Positions 32,292-41,052 of a DNA stretch of 64,000 nucleotides are shown here, piece by piece. Each line of letters starts with the position of its first letter. The stretch's first letter is position 1. This DNA is from CAVPNY01 sp963706905 (lineage in GTDB: Bacteria; Chloroflexota; Anaerolineae; Anaerolineales; UBA4823). The notes below the pieces were generated by a model. The model worked only from the letters and a program-made list of their open reading frames with translations. It was not told the DNA's origin and did no database searches. A program made the translations under genes and the position numbers. Location: positions 62,001 through 126,000 of the forward strand of contig CAVPNY010000014.1 of assembly GCA_963706905.1 (NCBI GenBank), in the 5' to 3' direction.

Positions 32292-33794
32292 ATGAACATC
32301 TTGCGTCAAATTCGCTGGAAATTGACCTTGAGCTACACCCTGGTGACGGTAAGCGCTTTTCTGGTCGTGTTACTGATTATGGTATGGATCCTTCTTCCCC
32401 GGATATTTCTATCGCGCAATTATCTCAAACCTCCCGATCTGGTTGAGATCCTCCAGGAAGACACAATCCCCGTTTGGAGTCAGGTGCTTTCTCAGTCTCC
32501 AGTCAATACTCAACTGATCCGATCGCTCCTGAAAGATGCGGATGCGACCATCACCAGGACTGATTTTCTACGCATAGGCTCAATGCAGTTCTCGGTCAGA
32601 ACGATGACAGCATTGTATGTACTGGTCTTTGGAACAGATGGAACCTTGCTGGGAACAACCGAATTATTCTTCCCTAATGCCGTCATTGGGCAACCGTTTG
32701 ATACGGGGCAGATTCAGGGCTTGGAGGCTCCTTTAAATGCCGCGCTGGCAGGTGAAACGGATGTGAACCACTTGTACAGTGTCTTTGGGCCGAACAATCG
32801 CATCTTATTGGCAGTTCCAGTTTTCCATAACCGCGCAGAGCAAGCTGACCAGGTTGTGGGGGCATTTGTGGTCCTTTTAGATCCACTTCCCACCCAGGCT
32901 GATATTCCCGCCCATATCCTCAATATTGCTGGCAGAAGCCTGGTCATCTTTATTATTGGGGTAGGCATCATGGGAGCGATCTTCGGTTCCATTTTTTCAC
33001 ACGGATTGGTCACGCGCTTCAAGCGCATCTCTTCGACCACCGACCAGTGGAGTGAAGGGGATTTCTCAAGTTATATTGAAGACAAGAGCGGAGACGAGAT
33101 CTCCGAATTTACCCAGCGTTTGAACAATATGGCCAAACAACTCCAGAGCCTGCTGCGCAAACGACAGGAAATGGCTGTCTCAGAAGAGCGTAACCGCCTG
33201 GCGCGTGACCTGCACGACAGCGCCAAACAGCAAGCCTTGGCGGCGTCCTTTGAGCTGGGGACTGCCCTCACTTTGTACGAAAGTGATCCACCAGGTGCAA
33301 AAAAGCACCTGGTGGAGGCTGATGCGCTGGTGGATGGGGTGCGGAAGGAGCTTACCAACCTGGTTGACGAGCTGCGCCCCCAGGCTATCAACGGACAGGA
33401 TTTTTCCGAGCTCCTGACCGATTACGCTATGGACTGGTCCCATCGAAACGGGATTGTGCTAAATACAAACATCGATGCAAACGGTAAATTATCCTTGGAG
33501 ACCCGAGAAACCCTGTTTCGCATCACCCAGGAGGCTCTGGCAAATGTCGCCCGGCACAGCGCGGCCAAAAATGCAGGCCTGAGCCTGGAATATGGGATAG
33601 ACACGGTTACCCTGACGATTCATGACGATGGCCATGGCTTTGACCCGCTGGTACAACATAGCGGATTAGGCCTTTATTCGATGCAAGAACGCGCCGAAGC
33701 CTCAGGCGGTAGATTTGCAGTTGAAAGCGCGCCAGAAAAGGGCACCCAAATCGTGGTTAAATTGCCGAAAGGAAAATATGAGGAGGAGCCATGA
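32292..33794 (+). CDS. Membrane sensor histidine kinase, NarL-partner (HisKA_3) type
   Basis: 500 residues from ATG 32292 (GGAGG four bases upstream; an earlier open frame lacks such a site). Helix 1 at ~12-36, an extracytoplasmic sensor region to ~212, helix 2 at ~215-235, HAMP to ~285. Dimerisation helix with phospho-acceptor His308 (RNRLARDLHDSAKQQ). HATPase C-terminal part with N-box TQEALANVARHS and G-boxes DDGHGFD and GLGLYSMQERA. It autophosphorylates and passes phosphate to the overlapping response regulator. Signal unknown. Confidence 0.93.
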   Translation: MNILRQIRWKLTLSYTLVTVSAFLVVLLIMVWILLPRIFLSRNYLKPPDLVEILQEDTIPVWSQVLSQSPVNTQLIRSLLKDADATITRTDFLRIGSMQFSVRTMTALYVLVFGTDGTLLGTTELFFPNAVIGQPFDTGQIQGLEAPLNAALAGETDVNHLYSVFGPNNRILLAVPVFHNRAEQADQVVGAFVVLLDPLPTQADIPAHILNIAGRSLVIFIIGVGIMGAIFGSIFSHGLVTRFKRISSTTDQWSEGDFSSYIEDKSGDEISEFTQRLNNMAKQLQSLLRKRQEMAVSEERNRLARDLHDSAKQQALAASFELGTALTLYESDPPGAKKHLVEADALVDGVRKELTNLVDELRPQAINGQDFSELLTDYAMDWSHRNGIVLNTNIDANGKLSLETRETLFRITQEALANVARHSAAKNAGLSLEYGIDTVTLTIHDDGHGFDPLVQHSGLGLYSMQERAEASGGRFAVESAPEKGTQIVVKLPKGKYEEEP

Positions 33795-34453
33795 CCGAAC
33801 CAATAGACCCTATCACGGTAATGATCGTAGATGACCATGAAATGGTGCGCCGCGGAGCTTGCAGTTACCTGGAAGCTCAACCGGATATCTCTGTGGTTGC
33901 GCAAGCCGCAAGCGGCGAAGAGGCCGTCCAGTTAGCGCAGGAGTTCATCCCGGACGTGGTTTTGATGGACCTGGTGATGGCCGGGATGGACGGTGTTGAA
34001 GCTACCCGTAAGGTTAAGAACCTCAGCCCACGCTCCCAGATCATTATCTTGACCTCTTTCCATCAAGACGAATATGTCTTTCCTGCTCTCCAGGCCGGCG
34101 CTATTTCGTATCTGCTTAAGGACGTGAAGGCGACAGAGCTGGTCGAAGCCATCCGCCGCGCTGCCCGGGGAGAGGCAACCCTGCATCCGAGGATCGCCGC
34201 CCGCGTGATCAAATCCTTCCGCAGCCTGGCTCCGGAAGAAATAAACCCCTACATTGCATTGACAGAACGTGAGATGGAAGTGCTCAAGCTGATCGCCAAT
34301 GGCACTTCAAACGACCAGATCGCCGAGCAGCTGGTGATCAGTGTGGGCACTGTCAAGGGGCATGTCAGCAATATCCTGAGCAAACTGCACCTGGTCGACC
34401 GCACCCAGGCCGCCGCCTTCGCCTGGCAAAAAGGGATCGTCCACCGCGAATAA
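33791..34453 (+). CDS. NarL/FixJ-family response regulator
   Basis: 220 residues. Receiver domain with the acidic pair IVDDHEMVRRG, phospho-acceptor Asp60 (PDVVLMDLVM) and the Lys in SYLLKDVKA. LuxR-type helix-turn-helix at the end (LTEREMEVLKLIANGTSNDQ, SVGTVKGHVSNILSKL). Its ATG overlaps the kinase stop by 4 bp, so the two are co-translated. Targets unknown; the nearby leader-bearing genes are candidates by position only. Confidence 0.95.
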   Translation: MTEPIDPITVMIVDDHEMVRRGACSYLEAQPDISVVAQAASGEEAVQLAQEFIPDVVLMDLVMAGMDGVEATRKVKNLSPRSQIIILTSFHQDEYVFPALQAGAISYLLKDVKATELVEAIRRAARGEATLHPRIAARVIKSFRSLAPEEINPYIALTEREMEVLKLIANGTSNDQIAEQLVISVGTVKGHVSNILSKLHLVDRTQAAAFAWQKGIVHRE

Positions 34454-34478
34454 GCGGCTGTAAATCGATGATCGTTTT

Positions 34479-34529
34479 GGTGGGGTTGCCAGCCATGCAC
34501 CCAGAGAGCTGGCAACCCCACCTGTTTTC
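34479..34529 (+). terminator. Terminator of the two-component operon
   Basis: Perfect 15-base arms (34479-34493, 34508-34522) followed by TGTTTTC, 26 bp after the regulator stop. Confidence 0.8.
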
Positions 34530-34653
34530 ATTTATGAACAGTTCTGCAGAATGATAGGAGGGGGATTTTCTGGCATGCTTCGCACACCCAAGACTTCCTT
34601 TTACCCATATTGATTTTGAATTCAGGACATATCTGCAGGTATTTTCCTCAGGG

Positions 34654-34767
34654 TACTCTGGAGGGAGACCTGTAATTCTTTAGATTTATCCATAAATGCG
34701 TCCCCAGCCACCCGAGAACCTCTCTTCAGGCTCGTGTGTTGAACGTCCCTATGCGCGATGCTATTGG
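34654..34767 (+). promoter_or_regulatory. Conserved leader L, copy 1
   Basis: About 115 bp that recurs at 35710-35826 and 39555-39670, always just before a gene on the same strand. The cores TGTAATTCTTTAG (34671-34683) and GCGCGATGCT (34753-34762) are identical in all three copies. Confidence 0.7.
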
Positions 34768-34814
34768 CAGGTAAATCAATCAATCCATAGGAGTTCAAGA
34801 AAGGAGCTTTAACC

Positions 34815-35522
34815 ATGGATACCACACAAGTTCTCAAGAAGACCGGGAGTCTGATCTGGCGCTATCGTGCTTTGTGTCTGTTCGGCGTCCTGCTGGTCAC
34901 CGGGGTCGCGCTGGTGGCTGCCAAGGATAATTACACCTCCCGGCTGACCAGGCTGGAGCAACTGGCGCAGATCAAAGACGAGATGCCCTCCGCAGATGCT
35001 CGCATCAGCGGCCCGTCCCGGGCGGAAAAGCTGGCAGGCATCAAAGACGAACTGTTTTTGACAGGTGCTCGCTTCAGTGGCCCTTCACGATTGGAGCAGC
35101 TGGCACGCACCAAAGACGAGATGTTCTCCGCACAGGCTCGCTTCACCGGCCCGTCTAAGCTGGAACAGCTCTACCGGATCAAAGACGACGTATTTCCTGA
35201 GAATACCCGCCTCATCCAACCGTCAGACCCGGCTTACCTGGCAGCCAATCCGGAGTTGAACCTGGCTCGCCGCTACACCGCCGCATCCAACCCTATGTAC
35301 AGTCAAGCCTACCTGACTGCAAACCCGGAATTAGCCCTGGCCCGCCGCTATGCCACTCTGAAGATGCTTGCCGAAGCGGCCCAACTAGCTGCCAACCCTG
35401 AGCTGAACCTGGCCCGCCGGGCTGCACAGGACATGCAAAAGCACAATGAGTGGGAATACCTGTCCGCCAATCCGGAGCTGATCCTAGCCCGTAGATTTGT
35501 GGCCGACCAACCCGCAAAATGA
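34815..35522 (+). CDS. Novel protein with two families of short repeats behind a membrane anchor
   Basis: 235 residues. The N-terminus (KKTGSLIWRYRALCLFGVLL) is paralogous to that of the membrane protein at 39692 and gives one membrane helix. It is followed by four 23-residue repeats of the form (R/K)-L-E-Q-L-x-x-I-K-D-E-M-x-x-x-x-A-R-x-x-G-P-S (about 45-140). Four repeats centred on L-x-A-N-P-E-L-x-L-A-R-R (about 145-230) then follow. There are no cysteines or catalytic motifs after the helix. Two ribosome-binding sites (AGGAG and AAGGAG) precede the ATG. A membrane-tethered, charged repeat scaffold is an inference; family not recognised. Confidence 0.65.
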   Translation: MDTTQVLKKTGSLIWRYRALCLFGVLLVTGVALVAAKDNYTSRLTRLEQLAQIKDEMPSADARISGPSRAEKLAGIKDELFLTGARFSGPSRLEQLARTKDEMFSAQARFTGPSKLEQLYRIKDDVFPENTRLIQPSDPAYLAANPELNLARRYTAASNPMYSQAYLTANPELALARRYATLKMLAEAAQLAANPELNLARRAAQDMQKHNEWEYLSANPELILARRFVADQPAK

Positions 35523-35578
35523 GCTAATCGTCCAGCCCCTGATCTCCGGGTAAAAACCCAAATTCTACCCACAATAAT

Positions 35579-35614
35579 GATGCTCCCTGGCAGGCTTCCA
35601 GGGAGCATCGCTTT
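35579..35614 (+). terminator. Terminator after the repeat protein
   Basis: 12-base perfect arms (35579-35590, 35598-35609), then GCTTTT, 57 bp after the stop. Confidence 0.75.
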
Positions 35615-35709
35615 TCAATCTCGATATGCTCCAGTTTTTCTCTGAAGATGTGCGGTATCTTCTTGTTTGAGATATTATTCAGGGCATCTTTACATAGGTC
35701 GTATGGGGA

Positions 35710-35826
35710 TACTCTCGAGGGGGGGTATGTAATTCTTTAGTTGTATCCATAAACACTTCCCCAGCCATCTTAGAAACACCTTCCAGGCTCGTGTAATTCA
35801 CATCGATCAGCGCGATGCTATGATTG
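35710..35826 (+). promoter_or_regulatory. Conserved leader L, copy 2
   Basis: Second copy of the leader, before the serine hydrolase gene. It carries TGTAATTCTTTAG at 35728-35740 and GCGCGATGCT at 35810-35819. Similarity to copy 1 also extends upstream to about 35678. Confidence 0.7.
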
Positions 35827-35885
35827 GAACACTCCAGCCAGCTTTTATTGGGGTTCACCAGATACCAATTTGCAGGAGCCTCCCG

Positions 35886-37833
35886 ATGAAACTACTTTTC
35901 CAGCGTCCCATACTGAGCGGGATCAGCCTGATCCTGCTTTTTGCAGTCTGCGCGTTCCCATCCGCCACTGCTAAGCCTGCCACGCCGACTATGGTCTCAA
36001 ATATCGGAGAAAGTACGCTCGCCTCGCCGCCTGCAGCCACGAACACCCTCGACGACCCCCAGGAATTAGAGACCTTTATGGATGGCATTATGACCGGTCA
36101 GATGGAAGAGCAACATGTCGCCGGATCCGTTGTGGTCGTTGTCAAAGATGGTCAGGTTCTGCTGTCCAAAGGCTACGATTTTGCTGATGTCGAAAAGGGC
36201 ATCCCGGTAGACGCAGAACAGACTTTATTCCGACCAGGCTCGGTCAGCAAGCTGTTCACCTGGACAGCGGTGATGCAGCTCGTCGAGCAGGGCAAGATCG
36301 ACCTGCGAGCCGACGTCAATACCTACCTGACTGACTTCCAAATCCCGGCAACCTACCCGCAGCCAATCACCATGCTCGACCTGATGGCGCACACTGCCGG
36401 CTTTGATTTAACCTCAACACAGAATTTGGAAGCAAGCTCAGCGGAGGATCTGATCTCGCTGGAAGATTACCTGGCGCACAATATGCCCGCCCGCATCTAC
36501 CCGCCCAGTCAATTTTATGCCTATTCGAATTACGGCGCCGCGCTGGCTGGATACATCGTCGAGCAGGTTTCGGGTGAGCCGTACGAACAATACATCGCAG
36601 CGCACATCCTCCAGCCGCTGGGCATGAACCACAGCACCATGGAACAGCCTCTACCCAGGGCATTGGCGCCGGATATGTCGCAGGGCTACTCGTTCAATGG
36701 AAGCTACATGCCCTACGAAACCTGGTTCCTGGTAGCCGCCCCGGCCGGCGCACTGAGCGCTTCGGGCATAGATATGGGCAAGTTCATGCTAGCGCATCTG
36801 CAGGACGGTCAATCCAACGACACGCATATCCTGAAACCAGAGACAGCCCGCCTGATGCACACTCGGTCTTTCAGCTTTGACCCGATGCTTACCGGCACAG
36901 CTCACGGCTTTTTTGAGTTAACCCTCAACGACCGGCGGACACTTTCCCACAGCGGCGACTATCCGCCCTTTGACACATTGCTGGCTTTGATTCCCGAGGA
37001 AAACATCGGGTTCTATGTCAGCTACAACTGCGAAACCCACCAGGCCGGCGAGGCGCTGCTGCAGGCATTCTTGGATCACTACTTTCTAGGATCTCCCGTA
37101 TCTGTGCCACAACCCCCGGCTGACTTCGCCAGCCAAGTGAGAAGCTATACTGGCGAGTATGAGGTGATCCCGAGTGATGAAAACGCGGGGGCATACTGGA
37201 AGGCCTTCACCGTGCCCTGCCAGGTACAGCCCGGCCCGGGGGGCACACTGTTGATCGATAGGATCAGCGGGCAGGGTCAGGACACTTATGTCGAGGTGCA
37301 GCCTTCCGTGCTGCAGAATACCCGCACTGGCGATCTGGTGGTCTTCAGCAAGGACGAGCGTGATCAGGCCCGCTATATGGCAGTTGGGTTGATCAAGCTG
37401 GTCAAATTGCCCTGGTATGGCAGGAGTGACCGTTAAGCTTGGGATATGGGGTATCAGCCTGCTCATCTTCCTGTCCACCGCGATAGCTGCATTAATTACC
37501 TTGTTTATCCAGCGGCGCAAGCGGGATACAGGCAGGCGCTCAGCCCGGCCTGGACGAGTGGCGCGCTGGGTTGCCCTGGCGCTGTGCGTGTTGGGGCTCG
37601 GCTTTCTCGCTTCACGTCCCGTGATGGAAATTACCCATCTGGATACCACAATGGCTCTGGCGGTGCTGGCATGGTGCGTCGCTGTGCTGGCGCCAGGAGT
37701 GGCGCTGTTGGCGGTGATCGCCTGGTGGAAGCGCTGGTGGGGGTCGGCTGGGCGTCTGCACTACACGGTGATCGCCCTGGCTGGACTGGCCCTGCTCTGG
37801 TACGAAGTCTATTGGGAATTTTTAGTCATCTGA
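35886..37833 (+). CDS. Exported serine hydrolase with C-terminal membrane domain, frameshifted near 37434
   Basis: Signal peptide from ATG 35886 (AGGAG seven bases before), then a beta-lactamase/DD-peptidase-type domain with Ser-Val-Ser-Lys (FRPGSVSKLFTW), Tyr-Ser-Asn (FYAYSNYGAALAG) and His-Ser-Gly (TLSHSGDYPPF). The first frame stops at 37436 after LVKLPWYGRSDR. The frame open from 37417 continues as KLGIWGISLLIFLSTAIAAL with three more helices to 37833. In this family such a helical tail is usually part of the same protein, so one extra T near 37434 probably splits it. If the split is real, the tail would be a separate overlapping membrane protein. Confidence 0.78.
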
Positions 37834-37903
37834 TCAAAAGAGATTACTTCAGCGCCTATCATCGACAAGATGGACCAATCGCAAATATATCAAAAACAAC
37901 ATC

Positions 37904-38713
37904 ATGGACTCGAAGACAAAAATCACCCTCACTCCTGAACAAGAAACCCTGTTGATCCAGCTCTATGCGAAGGGGCAGCCTGGGAATCGCCTATTCTTCG
38001 ATCCGAAGGCACAGGATATCCTCAACCAGGTGGAGTACGATTTCTCCCGGCTGCGGGTGCCTTATAAGACAGTCATCCTGGTTTGTCAGCGAGCGAAGAA
38101 GCTGGATGCCGTTACGCGCGACTTCCTGGCGGAGCACCGTCGTGGTACTGTGCTCCACCTGGGATGTGGTTTGGACAGCCGCTTTTGGCGGGTGGACAAC
38201 GGCAAAGTTGAATGGTACGACCTTGACATGCAACCGGTGATCGAGCTCCGCCAGCGGTTTTACCCGTCAAGTGAGCGCTACCACCTGATCGCCAGCTCCG
38301 TGACTGACCTGGAATGGATGGGGGTGGTCACTGCTGCCAGCCGACCGGTGCTGGTGATCGCTGAAGGATTATTGATGTATTTGGCCGAGCCGGATGTAAA
38401 ACGCTTAGTCCTCCAGTTACAGGAAGCATTCCCGATCAGCCGGTTGATCGCCGACGTTTTTAGCCGGATGACGGCCAGTAAGGCGACCCAACACCCATCC
38501 CTGAAGCAAACCGGGGCAGCTCTCGGATGGGGGATTGATGATCCCCACGAGATCGAAACCTGGGCTCCGGGTATCCACCTGTTAGAGGAGTGGTTCTTTT
38601 CCCAGGATCCGGACCTGGTCAGGCTTAGCCCCGGATATCGCATGGCTTACCGGCTGGCCGGAGCCTTCTTGATGGTGAATCGTGCACATCGGGTTGTGTA
38701 CTACCAGTTGTGA
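37904..38713 (+). CDS. S-adenosylmethionine methyltransferase, LCMT/TcmP type
   Basis: 269 residues. Motif I GTVLHLGCGLDSRFWR, acidic loop VEWYDLDMQPVIELRQ, and LVIAEGLLMYL, the marker of the leucine carboxyl methyltransferase/TcmP-like O-methyltransferase group. It transfers a methyl group to an unknown small molecule or carboxyl. It is followed 20 bp later by a second methyltransferase, so the two are likely co-transcribed. Confidence 0.88.
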   Translation: MDSKTKITLTPEQETLLIQLYAKGQPGNRLFFDPKAQDILNQVEYDFSRLRVPYKTVILVCQRAKKLDAVTRDFLAEHRRGTVLHLGCGLDSRFWRVDNGKVEWYDLDMQPVIELRQRFYPSSERYHLIASSVTDLEWMGVVTAASRPVLVIAEGLLMYLAEPDVKRLVLQLQEAFPISRLIADVFSRMTASKATQHPSLKQTGAALGWGIDDPHEIETWAPGIHLLEEWFFSQDPDLVRLSPGYRMAYRLAGAFLMVNRAHRVVYYQL

Positions 38714-38733
38714 ACTGATTCAGGAGTAAAAAG

Positions 38734-39507
38734 ATGCAGAACCAACCTGGTTTCTTCGATTTTGCGGCCGAGGTGGGGCTGACCAAGCATATCGGAGGCA
38801 TCGAAGCCACCGAAGCGCTGATCAAGTACTGCCACATCGGTAAAGACAGCTATGTCCTGGATGTTGGCTGTGGGGTTGGGGTGACGCCGTGCTTCCTCGC
38901 CAAACGGTACGGCTGTCGCGTGGTCGGCGTGGATATCTCTGAGCGGATGGTTGAGCGCTCCTGGGAAAGGGCAAAGCGCGAGAAGGTAGCGGATAGGGTT
39001 GGATTCTGGGTCGCGGATGCCCAAGACCTGCCTTTCCAGGACGCTGTTTTTGACGCGGTGATAACCGAGTCGGTGACCGCCTTTCCGGAAGATAAACAGA
39101 AAGCAATCAATGAGTACGCCCGGGTGACCAAGCCCGGAGGCTACGTCGGACTGAACGAGACGATCTGGCTAAAGGCGCCGCCGCCGGAAGTGGTCGCCTG
39201 GGCTGAGCAAGAGGTAGGCGCAACCGTGAAACCACTGGCTGCGGAAGCCTGGGCCGGGTTGCTGGGCAACGCCGGTCTGAAAGATGTATCGGTGATCCCA
39301 TACACGATCAACACCCAGGAAGAAGAGCGTGGGATCCTCAGGCGGTATGGCACAGGCGAAATGCTGCGCTTGATGGGCAGGATGCTGCTGCTCTATGCCC
39401 GGTGTCCTGCCTACCGAAAATTTGTCAAGGGAGTCCGCCAGGGTGGCATCATACCAGACAACCTGCAAGCGTATTTTGGATATGGGTTATTTGTTGGACA
39501 AAAGTGA
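38734..39507 (+). CDS. Class I methyltransferase (UbiE-like fold)
   Basis: 257 residues. Motif I YVLDVGCGVGVTPCFLAKRY, then VVGVDISERMVERSWERAK, VADAQDLPFQDAVFDAV and YARVTKPGGYVGL, the full set of a methyltransf_11 domain. A helical C-terminus (about 70 residues) may set substrate choice. CAGGAG before the ATG. Substrate unknown; pairing with the LCMT-like gene suggests a shared small-molecule pathway. Confidence 0.9.
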   Translation: MQNQPGFFDFAAEVGLTKHIGGIEATEALIKYCHIGKDSYVLDVGCGVGVTPCFLAKRYGCRVVGVDISERMVERSWERAKREKVADRVGFWVADAQDLPFQDAVFDAVITESVTAFPEDKQKAINEYARVTKPGGYVGLNETIWLKAPPPEVVAWAEQEVGATVKPLAAEAWAGLLGNAGLKDVSVIPYTINTQEEERGILRRYGTGEMLRLMGRMLLLYARCPAYRKFVKGVRQGGIIPDNLQAYFGYGLFVGQK

Positions 39508-39554
39508 AAGAAGGAGAAGCAGATGAAAGCCACATCTGCAGAGGTGTAAGGAGG

Positions 39555-39670
39555 CTACTGTGGAGGGGGATTTGTAATTCTTTAGATGTATCCAAAAAAT
39601 GCTTCCCTAGCCAGCTTAGAAACATCCTCTAGGCACGTGTGATTCACATTAAATAGCGCGATGCTTTTGT
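39555..39670 (+). promoter_or_regulatory. Conserved leader L, copy 3
   Basis: Third copy, before the polytopic membrane protein. TGTAATTCTTTAG lies at 39573-39585 and GCGCGATGCT at 39656-39665, 26 bp before the ATG. Confidence 0.7.
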
Positions 39671-39691
39671 TCGAATAAAGGAGTTCAAACG

Positions 39692-40858
39692 ATGGATACC
39701 ATTCAAATCTTCAAAAAGTCTTTAAGCCTGACCTGGCGCTATCGCACATTGTGGCTGTTCGGCTTCCTGCTCGCAATGACGGTGTGCAGCGCCCTCTGGT
39801 TGCCCCTAGCTGGATCTGATCAGGTGCCGATGGAAAACCGGATTCATTTTCTGGTTTCAACGGTCTATTTCCCAGGCCGAGGCGTGACGATCGATTTTCG
39901 TTCCCTTGAAGGTCCTGTCGTCACCATCGAGGGTCTTGAACCAAGCCAGGTTCAAGAACTAATAAAAGATGTGAGGCTGAGCGACATAGGCGCGCTGCTG
40001 ATCTCGATCGGAGTCGTGATCCTGATCAGCATTCTGGTGGCAAACCTGGTCAGATACTCCTCCCGGGCTGCCTTGATCCGTATGGTGGATGAAGGTGAGC
40101 GCACCGGTGAGCAGGTCGGTGTGCGGCGCGGCCTGCGTCTGGGTTGGAGTCGGGTCGCCGGAAAGCTGTTCCTGATCGATGTGTTGCTCAGCCTGGCAAC
40201 GATCCTGGTCATCGGCCTGTTGTTTGCCCTGGGGATCTCACCATTCTTCCTGTTTGGCCTGGAAAGCATAATGCCAAGTGTGGCTAGCGTCATCGGCATC
40301 AGCCTGCTCGGAATGGGAGGTTTATCTCTGTTCCTCATCCTTGTCTTCATCGTTGCCGCCGTCATCTCTATAACACGGCCGGTCATGCATCAGGCCTGCG
40401 CAGTGGATGGATTAGGTGTAAGAGCCTCCATCCGCCAGGGCTTTCGCCTGTTGAGAACCCGCTTTGCCGGGGTGATCATCACCTGGCTGGTCTGGCTGGC
40501 AGTTCGCCTGGTGTGGACTTTCGCCCTCATCCCGGTGATCATCTTCCTGTCTCCAGTGCTGCTGCTCAGCATGCTGGCTGGGATCGCTGTCGGCGCCGTG
40601 CCAGCGTTGCTGGCTGCTGGCATCGCCAGCCTGTTCGTCAGCCCAATCTTCGCCTGGATGATTGGCGCGGTTTTCGGCTTACCGCTTTTCCTGGTGGTGA
40701 CTTTCGCACCGATCACCTTCCTGAGCGGGTTGGTGGAGGTATTCAAGTCCAGCTTCTGGACCCTGTCTTACCGGGAATTTCGCCCGCTGGAGAGCACGAT
40801 CTCGCAACCAGCCGAAAGACCCGAATTGGCCAGGTTGGATACTGCGCTGGCCAATTAA
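39692..40858 (+). CDS. Polytopic membrane protein paralogous at its N-terminus to the 34815 protein
   Basis: 388 residues, about six to seven helices with a long Gly/Ala/Val-rich membrane core and a cytoplasmic Arg-rich loop (GVRRGLRLGWSRVAGKLFLI; GVRASIRQGFRLLRTRFAGV, a repeated pattern). The first 30 residues, FKKSLSLTWRYRTLWLFGFLL, match the start of the repeat protein at 34815. It resembles membrane proteins annotated with glycerophosphodiester-phosphodiesterase-like membrane domains, without any catalytic part. AAGGAG before the ATG. Function unknown. Confidence 0.7.
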   Translation: MDTIQIFKKSLSLTWRYRTLWLFGFLLAMTVCSALWLPLAGSDQVPMENRIHFLVSTVYFPGRGVTIDFRSLEGPVVTIEGLEPSQVQELIKDVRLSDIGALLISIGVVILISILVANLVRYSSRAALIRMVDEGERTGEQVGVRRGLRLGWSRVAGKLFLIDVLLSLATILVIGLLFALGISPFFLFGLESIMPSVASVIGISLLGMGGLSLFLILVFIVAAVISITRPVMHQACAVDGLGVRASIRQGFRLLRTRFAGVIITWLVWLAVRLVWTFALIPVIIFLSPVLLLSMLAGIAVGAVPALLAAGIASLFVSPIFAWMIGAVFGLPLFLVVTFAPITFLSGLVEVFKSSFWTLSYREFRPLESTISQPAERPELARLDTALAN

Positions 40859-40862
40859 TTTT

Positions 40863-40930
40863 AGGACTTACTCAGTTGGTGGGTTTATGGGGGTGTTTTG
40901 GCGGGCTACGCCCGCCAAAACACCCCCACT
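40863..40930. repeat. Palindromic element family Q, copy A
   Basis: 19-base perfect hairpin arms (40888-40906 and 40910-40928, loop TAC), preceded by GGACTTACTCAGTTGGTGGG. The same sequence, inverted, ends copy B at 46021-46111. The right flank is truncated here. It may also terminate the preceding gene. Confidence 0.75.
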
Positions 40931-41052
40931 ATCGGCTCCTGGTCGCCGATAAAGCAATCCCAGCCGAACCGATCCGGCAACTGCTGGATTGCCCCTTCGT
41001 TTCTTGCAGGGCCTGGATTCACAACCAAGAACCACTCCTATAAGGAGAAGCA

